Shown here in pieces: positions 15,931 to 25,122 of a stretch of DNA of 64,000 nt. The notes below the pieces were generated by a model. The model was not told the origin of the DNA, made no database searches, and worked only from the letters and a program-made list of their open reading frames with translations. The stretch comes from Dysgonomonas sp. 520 (GTDB taxonomy: Bacteria > Bacteroidota > Bacteroidia > Bacteroidales > Dysgonomonadaceae): assembly GCF_010501095.1 (NCBI RefSeq), contig NZ_QVMP01000012.1:1-64000 (forward strand). The letters run 5' to 3'. Made by a program: the position numbers and the translations under genes. Each line of letters opens with the position of its first letter. Within the stretch, counting starts at the first letter, position 1.

Positions 15931-18900
15931 ATGAGAAAAGCTACACTACTTTTTATTTCTTTAATGTTATCTCTTCTTGCATTTTCACAAACAACCAGAA
16001 TAAAGGGGTCGGTCAAAGACAAATATGGAGATGAGTTGATTGGGGTTTCTGTGACCCTGAAAGGTACTACGACGGGTACATGTACGGATATCGACGGAAA
16101 TTTTACTCTCGACGTCCCGTCAACTTTTACGGGTCGCACGGTGGTATTCTCATACATAGGCTATAAATCGAAAGAACTTCCAATTCAGCCTAAAATGGAC
16201 ATCGTTCTGGATGAAGAAGAAATGACGCTAGACGAAGTGGTGGTTGTGGGATATGGCGTGCAGCAGAAGCGAAGTGTTATGGGCTCGGTATCTTCCATAT
16301 CAGTTCAGGAGATGAGAAAAAAAGGTAAAGACAAAGCCACAACATGGAAACGATCGGGCATCACGGACAACTCTATCAGGTTGCAAGTGGGTGATGATGA
16401 CTTTATTCCGCTCGAATCTGTTCAGATGGCCGTTCAGGTAGATGGTTTTCGGGTGAGGGTATTGATGGATTGCTTTTTCTTCAACGATAAGAAAGACAAT
16501 TTGGAGGGTGTATTCAAATTGAAACTGCCAACAGGAGCAACTCCTTTTTGTTTTGCTTTTGGCGAAACAGAATATAATGAAGAAACAGATGCTAACAACA
16601 ACATTATGTCTAAAAAGGTGCAATTCACCAAATACGATTTCGACGATTTTGAGCTATCATTCAGAGATGTCGAAGATTCGAGTCGCGATTGGGAGCGGGT
16701 GAAAGCCGCACGCATTGTCTCGAAACAAAAAGCCGCAAAAGCATACGAAGACATTTTGTCTGCCAATATCGACCCTGCTTTGATGGAATGGGGCGGGGCA
16801 GATATGTTCAGTTGCAGGGTTTTCCCGATGGCTAATAATACCTTGCATCAAATTGTGATTGGATATGATGTGGATATGACCGAGGCTCTGGATTTCAGGG
16901 AGCACATATTGTCGATTCCTAAGGCCGAGAAAGATGTTCGTCTGGATATGCATGTGTATAACTCGCCAAGTATGCCTGTCGATGTCTCTCCAAATTTGAA
17001 GGAAACAACGCACAATGCGGATGGCGACCTGATAGAAAATGACGGTACACGCAAATATTATTCGGTGACAAATCCTCAAGAGAAGGAGATAACCATCAGT
17101 TACAATACTACGGCTCCTGTCGTGCTGATACAAGACAGTTCTGTTGATTCGGGTGATAATAATGATTATTTTGCTTCGGCTTACAGGGTTGAATTACCCG
17201 AAGAAGTTCAGGACAACTTGCCTAAAGACGCGGTTTTTCTGTTAGATGTTTCGTTAAGTTCCAATCCTGATAAATTTAATGTCTGGCTGAAGCTGATTGA
17301 GGAAATCCTTGAAAAAAACAGGGATATAATCAAGCGTTTTGCGGTTCTTAGCTTCAATATCGAAAATCGTTGGTATTCTAAATTCTATGAAAGTAACAAT
17401 TACTACAATGTGCAGAAGTTTCTGGAGTATGCCAATACGCTGTCATTGGAAGGTGCAACGGATATTTATACTGCTCTGAAAGAAGGTGCTAGTCCGTCGT
17501 GGTTGAAGAAGAACGCCTCGAAACATATATTCTTGATGAGTGACGCCGACTGCAACTGGGGTGAAACAAATAAACACACATTCAAATATCTTGTGAACAA
17601 AGGAGATAGGATACATACCTATAAAACAGGACTTTCGGGCACAAATATGGGCGTGCTCGATTTTCTCAGCCGGGAAACGGGAGGCTATTCCTTCACTGTA
17701 ACAGGTGAAGAAGAAGCTGAGTTGACGGCTAAGTCGTTCCGCTACAAGCCTTGGAAGGTTGAAGATATTAAGGTTGAAGGTGTTAAAGATTTTCTTATAT
17801 CGGGCAATCCCACACAGTTGTATAACGGTCAGAAGTTGCTATTCACCGGACGGGGAGAGCCTACGGGGAAAATTCTCATAAAAGTGAACAATGGCACTCA
17901 ACGCAAGGAGATTGCATTTGATGCTGCCGAAAAAATAGAATCACCTTTGGCTTCTCGTGTGTATGGGCAAATAGCCATGTCGTATCTTGATAACTATGGA
18001 TATAAGGCAGAAGATGCGGCGATCAACTATTCTACATATTATCAGATTCCGGGGCAGTACACATCTTTCCTTATGTTAGACAGAAGCTTTGAGTACGAAG
18101 ATTATGGAGCAATAGATATGGATGATGCCGAAAATTTTGTTGATGATAATGAAATACATACAATCATAGCCAAATTGGAGGAACAAGAAGCTGCATTATC
18201 GCTGGGCAACAGCAAAGCCGATTTCCTTGCATGGATGAAAGGTTTAAGTAATGAGAATTCTGTAATAGATTTCAGGCCAAAGGATGAGTTTACAGAATAT
18301 GTGAACGGATTGCCGGAAGAGATATTTAAAGTTTGGCTGAAACCTCTGCAATATTATGTTTACCTGTCAGACCAGCAGGATTCGGATGAAAAAGAAATAC
18401 TTAACAGTGACGATATTCGTTTCGACAGGATGTATAAATTGTCCAAAAATCGCAAAAAGACTTATGGCAAAGCCGATGCCCTGAAACTACTTAGTTCTGT
18501 GGTGGAAAAGAATGCTTCCGACGTTCAGGCGGTGAGAGATATAGCTATGGTTGTGACCGATTGGGGGATGGGAGATCAGGCATATTATATGATGAGGCGT
18601 ATAATAGAATGGCGGCAAGGCGAGGCGATATCTTATCTGACTGCGGCGGATGCTTTGGCCAATACGATAAACAATATAGATATGGCTCTGATATATTATT
18701 ATATCTGTTTAAATTCGGATTGGGACAGCGATTATGGTAGTTTTGAGGAAGTGGCTGCCCTTAGGTGCTACAAATATATGAATAAACTGTTGGCTAATAA
18801 GAATGTGACAATTTCGCCTCATACCCGTAAATTTCTGAATAAATTTAAGGCTGAGGTTGAAAAAATATTGGATGACGAAGACCTTTTGTTTGAAGAGGCA

Positions 18901-19272
18901 GATTTGGTTATAATGGTTAATTGGAATATCGACAACACAGATATTGACCTGCATGTGCTTGAACCAACAGGCGAAGAGTGCTATTATGCTCACAGCAAAA
19001 CTGAGATCGGCGGACGTTTGAGCATTGATGTGACAGATGGTTACGGTCCCGAAATGTATATTCTGAAAAAGGCTCCGGAAGGAGATTATAAAGTGATGCT
19101 CAAATATTATAGTGGAAACAGAACCAAAACAGCATCGAAAGCAAAGGCTTACATTGATGTTTATCAGGATTGGGGACGTAAGAATGAGAAAGTTACACGT
19201 AAAACCGTTCTGCTTGAAAATGTTTGGGATAAAGAAACTGTGATGCAGTTCAGGATGAAGGACAAGAGATAA
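15931..19272 (+). CDS. SusC-like N-terminus fused to VIT, VWA and YfaP-type (DUF2135) domains
   Basis: I start at 15931 (MRKATLLFISLMLSLLAFSQ, a signal peptide), giving 1113 residues. Residues 20-105 are a CarboxypepD_reg domain ending in DEVVVVGYGVQQKRSV, the signature that normally leads into a SusC/TonB plug, but no plug or barrel follows. Instead there is a vault/inter-alpha-trypsin-like region (about 160-400), a von Willebrand A domain (about 430-590) with the MIDAS motif DVSLS, a TPR-like helical region (about 850-960), and a YfaP/DUF2135-type domain (about 985-1105, VNWNIDNTDIDLHVLEPTGEECYY). It is probably exported and calcium or magnesium dependent in binding. Partner unknown. Confidence 0.85.
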   Translation: MRKATLLFISLMLSLLAFSQTTRIKGSVKDKYGDELIGVSVTLKGTTTGTCTDIDGNFTLDVPSTFTGRTVVFSYIGYKSKELPIQPKMDIVLDEEEMTLDEVVVVGYGVQQKRSVMGSVSSISVQEMRKKGKDKATTWKRSGITDNSIRLQVGDDDFIPLESVQMAVQVDGFRVRVLMDCFFFNDKKDNLEGVFKLKLPTGATPFCFAFGETEYNEETDANNNIMSKKVQFTKYDFDDFELSFRDVEDSSRDWERVKAARIVSKQKAAKAYEDILSANIDPALMEWGGADMFSCRVFPMANNTLHQIVIGYDVDMTEALDFREHILSIPKAEKDVRLDMHVYNSPSMPVDVSPNLKETTHNADGDLIENDGTRKYYSVTNPQEKEITISYNTTAPVVLIQDSSVDSGDNNDYFASAYRVELPEEVQDNLPKDAVFLLDVSLSSNPDKFNVWLKLIEEILEKNRDIIKRFAVLSFNIENRWYSKFYESNNYYNVQKFLEYANTLSLEGATDIYTALKEGASPSWLKKNASKHIFLMSDADCNWGETNKHTFKYLVNKGDRIHTYKTGLSGTNMGVLDFLSRETGGYSFTVTGEEEAELTAKSFRYKPWKVEDIKVEGVKDFLISGNPTQLYNGQKLLFTGRGEPTGKILIKVNNGTQRKEIAFDAAEKIESPLASRVYGQIAMSYLDNYGYKAEDAAINYSTYYQIPGQYTSFLMLDRSFEYEDYGAIDMDDAENFVDDNEIHTIIAKLEEQEAALSLGNSKADFLAWMKGLSNENSVIDFRPKDEFTEYVNGLPEEIFKVWLKPLQYYVYLSDQQDSDEKEILNSDDIRFDRMYKLSKNRKKTYGKADALKLLSSVVEKNASDVQAVRDIAMVVTDWGMGDQAYYMMRRIIEWRQGEAISYLTAADALANTINNIDMALIYYYICLNSDWDSDYGSFEEVAALRCYKYMNKLLANKNVTISPHTRKFLNKFKAEVEKILDDEDLLFEEADLVIMVNWNIDNTDIDLHVLEPTGEECYYAHSKTEIGGRLSIDVTDGYGPEMYILKKAPEGDYKVMLKYYSGNRTKTASKAKAYIDVYQDWGRKNEKVTRKTVLLENVWDKETVMQFRMKDKR

Positions 19273-19313
19273 AATTTTGCAATCTTCATTATTCCTTTTC
19301 CAATAAATTTGTA

Positions 19314-19321
19314 TATCTTTG
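19314..19321 (+). promoter_or_regulatory. -7 box of the short hairpin transcript, cassette 1
   Basis: TATCTTTG matches TAnnTTTG and stands 24 bases before a strong hairpin-terminator. The corresponding site in cassette 2 is TATATTTG at 56229-56236. The sequence from here onward is conserved between the two cassettes. No clear -33 element is seen. Confidence 0.45.
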
Positions 19322-19327
19322 TACTTT

Positions 19328-19385
19328 CGTTATGAATAATGATAAAAGCTCTGTCACTTTATGAGTGACAGAGCTTTCTTTTTTT
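19328..19385 (+). ncRNA. Candidate small RNA of AraC cassette 1 (hairpin plus terminator)
   Basis: A transcript starting about seven bases after the -7 box would be about 57 nt. It contains AAAGCTCTGTCACT, loop TTATG, AGTGACAGAGCTTT (19345-19377), then CTTTTTTT. The 17-base core GTCACTTTATGAGTGAC is the exact reverse complement of the core of the leader hairpin at 20510-20530, in front of the secreted-protein gene. A plain terminator for the VWA gene is the alternative for this copy. Conservation at a site not following a gene in cassette 2 argues against that. Confidence 0.5.
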
Positions 19386-19454
19386 AAGAGGATTTGCTCA
19401 GTGCAAATTTATGGCAAAATATGTGTTGTCTACTTCCTGTAATAAGCCTTAAAA

Positions 19455-20270
19455 TTATATATTTTGCTTCTTGTGTCTTTTGTACCTGATTTGTCGAGGC
19501 GAATCACCCAATACTTTGTGACAAAATTCATTGAAATGAGACAGAGTTGCGAATTTATTATCGGTTGATATCTGTTTCAGGCTTTTGTCCGTATGGTATA
19601 TTTCGTGGTAAACCGTATTCGCTCTGCGTTTCCTGAGCCACGAATAGGCTGAAACACCGAATACTTTTCTGAATTTTTTGTTGAATCCGGAATAGCTATA
19701 ATGCATTTGATCAGCTAGTTCTATTACATTTCTGATGTCTTGAGACAATTTTCTTACTTGTTCTGTAAAGTATAGGTCGTTGGTTAAGTATGTACTAAAA
19801 AGTTCGTTCAATTCTTTCTTTGTATACGATGCTTTGAGTATGCAAATCAACTCTTTAGCTTTAATGTCAGCCAGAAAATTGTAATCTATATTCTTATTTT
19901 TGTAAATAAGGAGAGAATGAATATATCCGTTCATTACATTATTAAAAGGGAGATAGTTAACTATCTGCTGTTCAGCGTTTTTGAATTCCGTCATCCTGAA
20001 ATTATCATAGAGGTAATTTTCATCGTTGATGTCAATTAAGATGAAAGAAGAACTCTCCAGGGTGTTAATCATACATCTATATCCGGCAGGCAGGAAGAAT
20101 AATTTGTTGGCTGAAACATAGTTTTTCTGAACATCCGAAAAAGAGATATTTAGTCTTCCCGAAATGATTAATATTATCCTGCAATTATCTTGTTTGGTAC
20201 TCCAGTTACTACCTTTTTCCAGGTCAACGAACAGAATGTTCGAACTCATGTCTTTATTTTCAAGTTTCAT
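19455..20270 (-). CDS. AraC-family transcriptional regulator, cassette 1
   Basis: This 271-residue protein has an N-terminal cupin-like sensing domain (LIISGRLNISFSDVQ, KLFFLPAGYRCMIN) and a C-terminal AraC helix-turn-helix pair (about 170-265: RNVIELADQMHYSYSGFNKKFRKVFGVSAYSWLRKRRAN and KSLKQISTDNKFATLSHFNEFCHKVLGDSPRQIR). A paralogue of equal length lies at 56369-57184. It is divergent from the secreted-protein gene, with direct-repeat operators between. I infer that it controls that gene and its own. The inducing signal is unknown. Confidence 0.9.
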   Translation of the reverse strand: MKLENKDMSSNILFVDLEKGSNWSTKQDNCRIILIISGRLNISFSDVQKNYVSANKLFFLPAGYRCMINTLESSSFILIDINDENYLYDNFRMTEFKNAEQQIVNYLPFNNVMNGYIHSLLIYKNKNIDYNFLADIKAKELICILKASYTKKELNELFSTYLTNDLYFTEQVRKLSQDIRNVIELADQMHYSYSGFNKKFRKVFGVSAYSWLRKRRANTVYHEIYHTDKSLKQISTDNKFATLSHFNEFCHKVLGDSPRQIRYKRHKKQNI

Positions 20271-20304
20271 ATTTTGTTGTTGTTTAAGTATTTGAATTTG
20301 TGCA

Positions 20305-20323
20305 TGTTTAACTAATATTTAAC
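20305..20323. promoter_or_regulatory. Candidate AraC operator 1, cassette 1
   Basis: TGTTTAAC (20305-20312) and TATTTAAC (20316-20323) are direct repeats with an 11-base period, one helical turn, 35 bases upstream of the regulator start. The same pair occurs at 57219-57237. Confidence 0.55.
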
Positions 20324-20424
20324 GAAAAATTCCGGTCTGAATACCAGCTTGGTCTAGTTTAATCCTTTGTTTTCAATCATTTACTTTGATTATGTTTTCC
20401 ATTTTGTTGATGATGAAGACCACA

Positions 20425-20447
20425 TGTTTAACAAAATGTTTGTCAAC
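20425..20447. promoter_or_regulatory. Candidate AraC operator 2, cassette 1
   Basis: TGTTTAAC (20425-20432) is followed by the degenerate half TGTTTGTCAAC. It begins exactly 120 bases from operator 1. The corresponding sites of cassette 2 are also exactly 120 bases apart. Confidence 0.5.
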
Positions 20448-20509
20448 TGCTTTAGGTGTGTATGTAATAGGTTTATTTTCAAATATATAATATGCTAAAA
20501 AGTACCCCT

Positions 20510-20530
20510 CCGTCACTCATAAAGTGACGG
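20510..20530 (+). promoter_or_regulatory. Leader hairpin complementary to the cassette 1 small RNA
   Basis: CCGTCACT and AGTGACGG form an 8-bp stem around loop CATAA. No T-tract follows, so it is not a terminator. It lies 164 bases before the ATG of the secreted protein and 85 bases after the start of operator 2, probably near the 5' end of the mRNA. Its loop is the exact complement of the TTATG loop at 19359-19363. Confidence 0.55.
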
Positions 20531-20693
20531 AAAATTGAGCTGTTGTAAATTGTTGATAAATAAGAGTATAGAGAAAAGTGTTAAAATTTATATCTTGAAA
20601 AAATGATTTATAAAAGCATAAGGATTAGTGTTTGGGTTGACTTAAATAACTTTAATTAATATTAAAAATTGACTTACAAAACAAAGAAAAAAA

Positions 20694-21611
20694 ATGATGA
20701 TGTATAAACAAGTGAAATTTCTTAAGGCCATTGTAGTTTTCTTGACTTTACAGGCCATGCAATGTTCTGTGTCGGCGCAGGTAACCATTGGATCTGACAT
20801 AAGTTCGCCCAATGCAGCAATAGTTAACATTCAAACTCAGGTTGACTCCAATCCTGCTCAGGGCGGAATTACTTCGCAAAAAGGAGGGTTGTTATTATCA
20901 CGAGTGAGATTGGTGAATGTGGAAAGTCTGGAACCGTTTATATCAGGAGGAGGAACAAATGTACAAAAAGCAGCTCATAAAGGGATGAATGTTTATCATA
21001 TTGGAGGCAACGGCATTGATGCTGGACAATATGTGTGGGATGGAGTGAGGTGGTTGCATCTTTTAACCGATATACCCGCAGCCCCGATATCTACTGTTCA
21101 TACACTCGATTTGATGATGGATGTTATGTCGGTTCATGCAAGATATGATGCAACAGAAAATGGAATTCTTCTGCCTTTTGGAGACTTTAATGTCAAACGG
21201 AACAGGTACGAAATAGCAGTGGAAGAAGATGGTTCGTATGCTTTTTCTTTTCGTCTTTATGGAGCTATGTTAGTTCCGGTGAATCTTGTTTCGTATCCGT
21301 TGTCTTATGGCGTATTCTATATAAATGTGATGAGGTATAATCCTACTAAAAATATAGATGAAGTGGTGGATGTTGCTGAAATCAACATATCAATGAATCC
21401 GGCAAACGGGTTGTTGCATTATGGTTCAAGTACTTATTCTGTGACAATGGGATGTACGGCAAGTAGGGGAGATGTAATAACTTTCAGATGGTGTCATCTA
21501 TTAGATCCAAGTTATAATCCGGCCTATACAGAACCCATCTCCTTTAAGTTGCAATCTCTTCCGGGGCAGATTAATGCGGCACGCACATCATTGATATATT
21601 GGAAATTGTAA
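20694..21611 (+). CDS. Secreted surface protein, cassette 1
   Basis: This 305-residue protein has a signal peptide ending SVSAQ. The mature start VTIGSDISSPNAAIVNIQ resembles the repetitive N-termini of Bacteroidetes surface or tail-fibre-like proteins. The C-terminal domain from about residue 175 (VEEDGSYAFSFRLYG to SLIYWKL) is shared with the protein at 57548-58474, which lies in the same position next to a paralogous AraC gene. This domain has the look of a C1q/TNF-like or adhesin beta-sandwich, a weak inference. Up to three consecutive Met codons could start translation. No enzyme motifs are seen. Confidence 0.75.
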   Translation: MMMYKQVKFLKAIVVFLTLQAMQCSVSAQVTIGSDISSPNAAIVNIQTQVDSNPAQGGITSQKGGLLLSRVRLVNVESLEPFISGGGTNVQKAAHKGMNVYHIGGNGIDAGQYVWDGVRWLHLLTDIPAAPISTVHTLDLMMDVMSVHARYDATENGILLPFGDFNVKRNRYEIAVEEDGSYAFSFRLYGAMLVPVNLVSYPLSYGVFYINVMRYNPTKNIDEVVDVAEINISMNPANGLLHYGSSTYSVTMGCTASRGDVITFRWCHLLDPSYNPAYTEPISFKLQSLPGQINAARTSLIYWKL

Positions 21612-21639
21612 ATGACTGTTCGCTGAGGCGTAAAATCTT

Positions 21640-21856
21640 ACCCGTGGTGCATCTAGATAATGAAAGATAACAGACTGAAATATAATACATATTTATATTG
21701 CCATTGAGTCGCCTTTGCTCCTCGAACGTTGTTTCTGAATAAAACGAAGGATCTGGATTGTAAACACATAGATTTTACACTTCGTTCAAAATGACAAAAC
21801 CGATATGAATCTTATAATAAATGAGTTTATATCAAAGTCCTAAATGCACCACGGGT
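21640..21856. mobile_element. MITE-like element copy 3, complete, reverse orientation
   Basis: The 217-base element starts ACCCGTGGTGCATCTAG and ends CTAAATGCACCACGGGT. Read on the minus strand it aligns with copy 1 from its first base, including GTCATTTTGAACGAAGTG, but carries about 25 extra bases in the interior (around GGAGCAAAGGCGACTC in that orientation). It separates the surface-protein gene from pflA. Confidence 0.8.
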
Positions 21857-21862
21857 TATTTT

Positions 21863-22585
21863 TTATTTAGAAACAGGAAGATTATATTCTTCAAATATCT
21901 GCTCTGCTTTTTTTACGATTTCGGGTGAAGGCGATTTTACATCCTGTAATTTGTAATTTAATCCCATTTGCTGCCATTTATGTATTCCCATCTGATGAAA
22001 AGGAAGAATGTCTACCCTCTCTATATTTGTATATTGAGAAACATGTTTTGCCCAGTTATGTAGGTCTGTTTCGTCATCAGTGAAGTTGGGTACGAGAACA
22101 TAACGCAGCCAGACAGGTTTCTTTATTTCGGAAAGAAAGCTAAGAAACTTAAGGGTCGGTTCAAGGGGGACTGCTGTCAGGTCTTTATATTTTGACGGGT
22201 CGATGTGTTTCACATCAAGAAGAACGAGATCGGTGTAGTTGAGAAGCTCTTTTATCTTGTCGTTCAGCAAGAAGCCGGATGTATCTATTGCCGTGTGGAT
22301 ATTATCAGCCTTACACAATCTGAATAATTCCAATACGAAATCAGCTTGAAGCATGGGTTCACCTCCCGATACGGTAACTCCACCACGGACAAAGGATTTT
22401 ACTTTCTCTATTTCGTCAAACGCCTCTTGCGCAGTCAAAGTATATTGAGCATCATCCTTTTTCCATGTATCAGGATTGTGACAGTAAAGGCATCGCAACG
22501 GGCAACCCTGCATGAAAATAACAAAGCGTATGCCCGGACCGTCCTTTGTTCCGAAAGATTCGAAAGAATGTATATAACCTTTCAT
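21863..22585 (-). CDS. pflA: Pyruvate formate-lyase activating enzyme
   Basis: This 240-residue radical SAM enzyme has the cluster motif CPLRCLYC (Cys28, Cys32, Cys35), the GGEP motif in VTVSGGEPMLQ, and the PFL-activase start IHSFESFGTKDGPGIRFVIF. It uses S-adenosylmethionine and a [4Fe-4S] cluster to install the glycyl radical on PflB under anaerobic conditions. It lies 84 bases behind pflB on the same strand. A 13-bp inverted repeat in that gap may set the ratio of the two transcripts. Confidence 0.96.
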   Translation of the reverse strand: MKGYIHSFESFGTKDGPGIRFVIFMQGCPLRCLYCHNPDTWKKDDAQYTLTAQEAFDEIEKVKSFVRGGVTVSGGEPMLQADFVLELFRLCKADNIHTAIDTSGFLLNDKIKELLNYTDLVLLDVKHIDPSKYKDLTAVPLEPTLKFLSFLSEIKKPVWLRYVLVPNFTDDETDLHNWAKHVSQYTNIERVDILPFHQMGIHKWQQMGLNYKLQDVKSPSPEIVKKAEQIFEEYNLPVSK

Positions 22586-22606
22586 TTCTGATACTCTGTT
22601 ACAAAC

Positions 22607-22639
22607 AAGCAGAAAAGAAATGAAAGTTCTTTTCTGCTT
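22607..22639 (-). promoter_or_regulatory. Inverted repeat between pflB and pflA
   Basis: AAGCAGAAAAGAA and TTCTTTTCTGCTT form a perfect 13-bp stem with a 7-base loop in the pflB-pflA gap. It lacks a T-tract on the minus strand, so it may be a processing or stability element that lowers pflA expression relative to pflB. Confidence 0.5.
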
Positions 22640-22669
22640 GAATATTAATCATTTACTCGGCTACTTTTC

Positions 22670-24901
22670 TTAGAAAGTTGTCGTGATTGTCCTGTTGATA
22701 ACATCCAATTGCTGTTCCTTGGTCAATTTTACGAAGTTTACGGCATATCCCGATACACGGATTGTGAGTTGAGGATATTTCTCCGGATGTTCCATTGCAT
22801 CTACAAGCAAATCTCTGTTGAATACGTTCACATTCAAGTGGTGACCTGTATTGTGGAAGTATCCGTCGAGCAGTCCCGACAAGTTGGTTGCTTTTTCGTC
22901 CATGCTTTTACCCAATGTGTCGGGAGTTATAGCAAACGTGTACGAAATACCGTCATTGGCATGTTCGAACGGAAGTTTAGCAACAGATGAAAGAGACGCG
23001 ACAGCTCCCTTGGTATCTCTACCGTGCATTGGGTTAGCTCCCGGAGCAAAAGGCGTTCCGCCACGACGTCCGTCGGGGGTATTACCTGTTTTCTTTCCAT
23101 AAACCACATTCGATGTAATTGTCAATACCGATTGTGTTGGGATTGCATCTTTATACATCTTGCGTTTACGTATCTTGTTCATGAATTTTTCTACAATCTC
23201 CACTGCAATTTGGTCTGTGCGGCTGTCATTATTTCCGAAAGGTACGTATTCACCCTCCAATTCATAATCTACCGCATCGCCATCTTCATCCCTGATTATG
23301 CGTACTTTACCATATTTAATGGCTGCGAAAGAGTCGGCAATGATAGACAAACCGGATATTCCGAATGCTTGTGTACGAACAATATCCACATCATGCAAAG
23401 CCATTTCCAAGGCTTCGTACGAATATTTATCGTGCATATAGTGAATGATATTCAATGCTTTTACATAAGTTTCTGAAAGCCAGTCGAGTGTTCTGTCAAA
23501 TTTAGCCCAAACCTCGTCAAAATCAAGATACTCACCCGACACTTTTTCTACCCAGTGCTTTGGCAATACCTGAGCTTTTGTTTTTTCATCCTTACCACCA
23601 TTGATGGTGTAAAGCAATGCTTTAGGCAGGTTTGCTCTGGCTCCGAAAAATTGCATCTGATGACCGATACGCATAGGCGAAACACAACAAGCGATTCCGT
23701 AGTCGTCGCCCAATTGCGGACGCATAATGTCGTCATTTTCAAACTGCAAAGAAGATGTATCAATAGATACTTTTGCACAATATTTTTTCCAGTTTTCGGG
23801 TAAGCGTTCACTCCAAAGAACAGTAAGGTTTGGTTCCGGAGCAGGCTCAATATTGTAAAGCGTGTGCAACATACGGAAGCTGTTCTTCGTAACCAAAGAT
23901 TTTCCTTTGTTGGTCATACCGCCCAAAGATTCGGTAACCCATACAGGATCGCCCGAAAACAATTCGTTATACTCGTTGGTACGAAGGAAACGCACGATGC
24001 GCAATTTCATAACAAAGTGGTCGATAAATTCCTGCGCATCTTGCTCCGTAATCAAGCCGGCTTGCAAATCACGTTCAATGTAAATGTCAAGGAAAGTTGT
24101 TACACGTCCAAGACTCATTGCTGCACCGTTCTGATCTTTGATTGCACCCAAATATCCGAAATACGTCCACTGAATAGCTTCTTGCGCAGTTTTTGCAGGA
24201 TGTGAAATATCGAAACCATAAGCCGCAGCCATACGTTTCAATGCTTTCAATGCCAGAATCTGAGAATTTAATTCTTCACGAAGACGGATCAGCTCGTCAG
24301 TCATAACGATAGGGTCGCATTCTTTGAAGCGTTTTTCCCTTTCGGCAATCAGGCGGTCTATTCCATAAAGGGCAACACGGCGATAGTCGCCGATTATGCG
24401 TCCACGTCCGTAAGCGTCGGGAAGCCCGGTAAGTAAACCGTTGCTTCTGGCACGGCGGATACTGTCTGTGTATGCGGAAAAAACTCCTTCGTTATGAGTT
24501 CTTCTGTATTTAGTGAATATTTCGGCAGTTGTTTCGTCCAGTTTGTAGCCATATTCTTCCAAACTTTGCTGAACCATTCTTAGTCCTCCGTTAGGAAAAA
24601 TAGCGCGTTTCAATGGTTTGTCGGTTTGTACACCAACAATTTTCTCTAAATTTTTATCAATATATCCTGCACCATAAGCGTCTATCTGAGAGGGAATACG
24701 GGTTTCGGCATCGTAAATACCTTTTTTCTTTTCCTCTACAAACATTTCGCTAAGTTTGTTCCATAATTGAGTAGTGGCTTCTGTCGGACCTTGTAGAAAG
24801 CTTTCATCGCCTGTGTATTCTGTGTAGTTTTCCAGAATAAAGTTGTTTACGTCAATGTTTTCTTTCCACTTGGTTCCTTTAAAATCTTTGTATGATTCCA
24901 T
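22670..24901 (-). CDS. pflB: Formate acetyltransferase (pyruvate formate-lyase)
   Basis: Converts pyruvate and CoA to acetyl-CoA and formate in anaerobic fermentation. From the start at 24901 ([18 protein letters not shown]) the protein has 743 residues, close to the usual length. The catalytic Cys-Cys pair is in [12 protein letters not shown] and the glycyl-radical motif RVSGYAVNF lies near the C-terminus. An in-frame upstream extension to 25072 is rejected because a good promoter (25042-25072) lies inside it. It is followed by pflA. Confidence 0.96.
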   Translation of the reverse strand: MESYKDFKGTKWKENIDVNNFILENYTEYTGDESFLQGPTEATTQLWNKLSEMFVEEKKKGIYDAETRIPSQIDAYGAGYIDKNLEKIVGVQTDKPLKRAIFPNGGLRMVQQSLEEYGYKLDETTAEIFTKYRRTHNEGVFSAYTDSIRRARSNGLLTGLPDAYGRGRIIGDYRRVALYGIDRLIAEREKRFKECDPIVMTDELIRLREELNSQILALKALKRMAAAYGFDISHPAKTAQEAIQWTYFGYLGAIKDQNGAAMSLGRVTTFLDIYIERDLQAGLITEQDAQEFIDHFVMKLRIVRFLRTNEYNELFSGDPVWVTESLGGMTNKGKSLVTKNSFRMLHTLYNIEPAPEPNLTVLWSERLPENWKKYCAKVSIDTSSLQFENDDIMRPQLGDDYGIACCVSPMRIGHQMQFFGARANLPKALLYTINGGKDEKTKAQVLPKHWVEKVSGEYLDFDEVWAKFDRTLDWLSETYVKALNIIHYMHDKYSYEALEMALHDVDIVRTQAFGISGLSIIADSFAAIKYGKVRIIRDEDGDAVDYELEGEYVPFGNNDSRTDQIAVEIVEKFMNKIRKRKMYKDAIPTQSVLTITSNVVYGKKTGNTPDGRRGGTPFAPGANPMHGRDTKGAVASLSSVAKLPFEHANDGISYTFAITPDTLGKSMDEKATNLSGLLDGYFHNTGHHLNVNVFNRDLLVDAMEHPEKYPQLTIRVSGYAVNFVKLTKEQQLDVINRTITTTF

Positions 24902-24995
24902 TTTTTTATCAGTATAAGTAATTGATAGAATTTGATGATATATCTCTAAAATTATAACCTTGCTGAGGTGTTTTTTACCTACCAAAGCAATATAA

Positions 24996-25010
24996 AAGGT
25001 CTGTGACCTT
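24996..25010 (-). promoter_or_regulatory. Small hairpin in the pflB leader
   Basis: AAGGTC and GACCTT pair around three bases within the long (about 130 nt) 5' untranslated region of pflB. Meaning unknown. Confidence 0.3.
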
Positions 25011-25041
25011 ACAACAATCTGGTTTACTAAAAAACTCGTTG

Positions 25042-25072
25042 CAAAAGTACATAAGTTTAATGAGTGTTGCAA
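25042..25072 (-). promoter_or_regulatory. pflB promoter
   Basis: On the minus strand TTG (25072-25070), 20 bases, then TACTTTTG (25049-25042) fit the Bacteroidetes -33/-7 pattern well. Transcription would begin near 25035. Confidence 0.65.
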
Positions 25073-25122
25073 TTACTATTTATAGTGATTTACAAAAAAA
25101 ATGCCGGAATCTCACTGTTTTT

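Noticed and set aside
19345-20530. Inverted repeats flanking the AraC gene as an invertible DNA segment
   Set aside because: The 17-base cores are inverted repeats as a phase-variation site would need, but each is also a hairpin by itself, one with a T-tract, and no recombinase gene is near. Kept only as an alternative that long reads could test.
24902-25072. N-terminal extension of pflB
   Set aside because: The extension contains the promoter and adds 57 residues not typical of PflB, so the start at 24901 is used.
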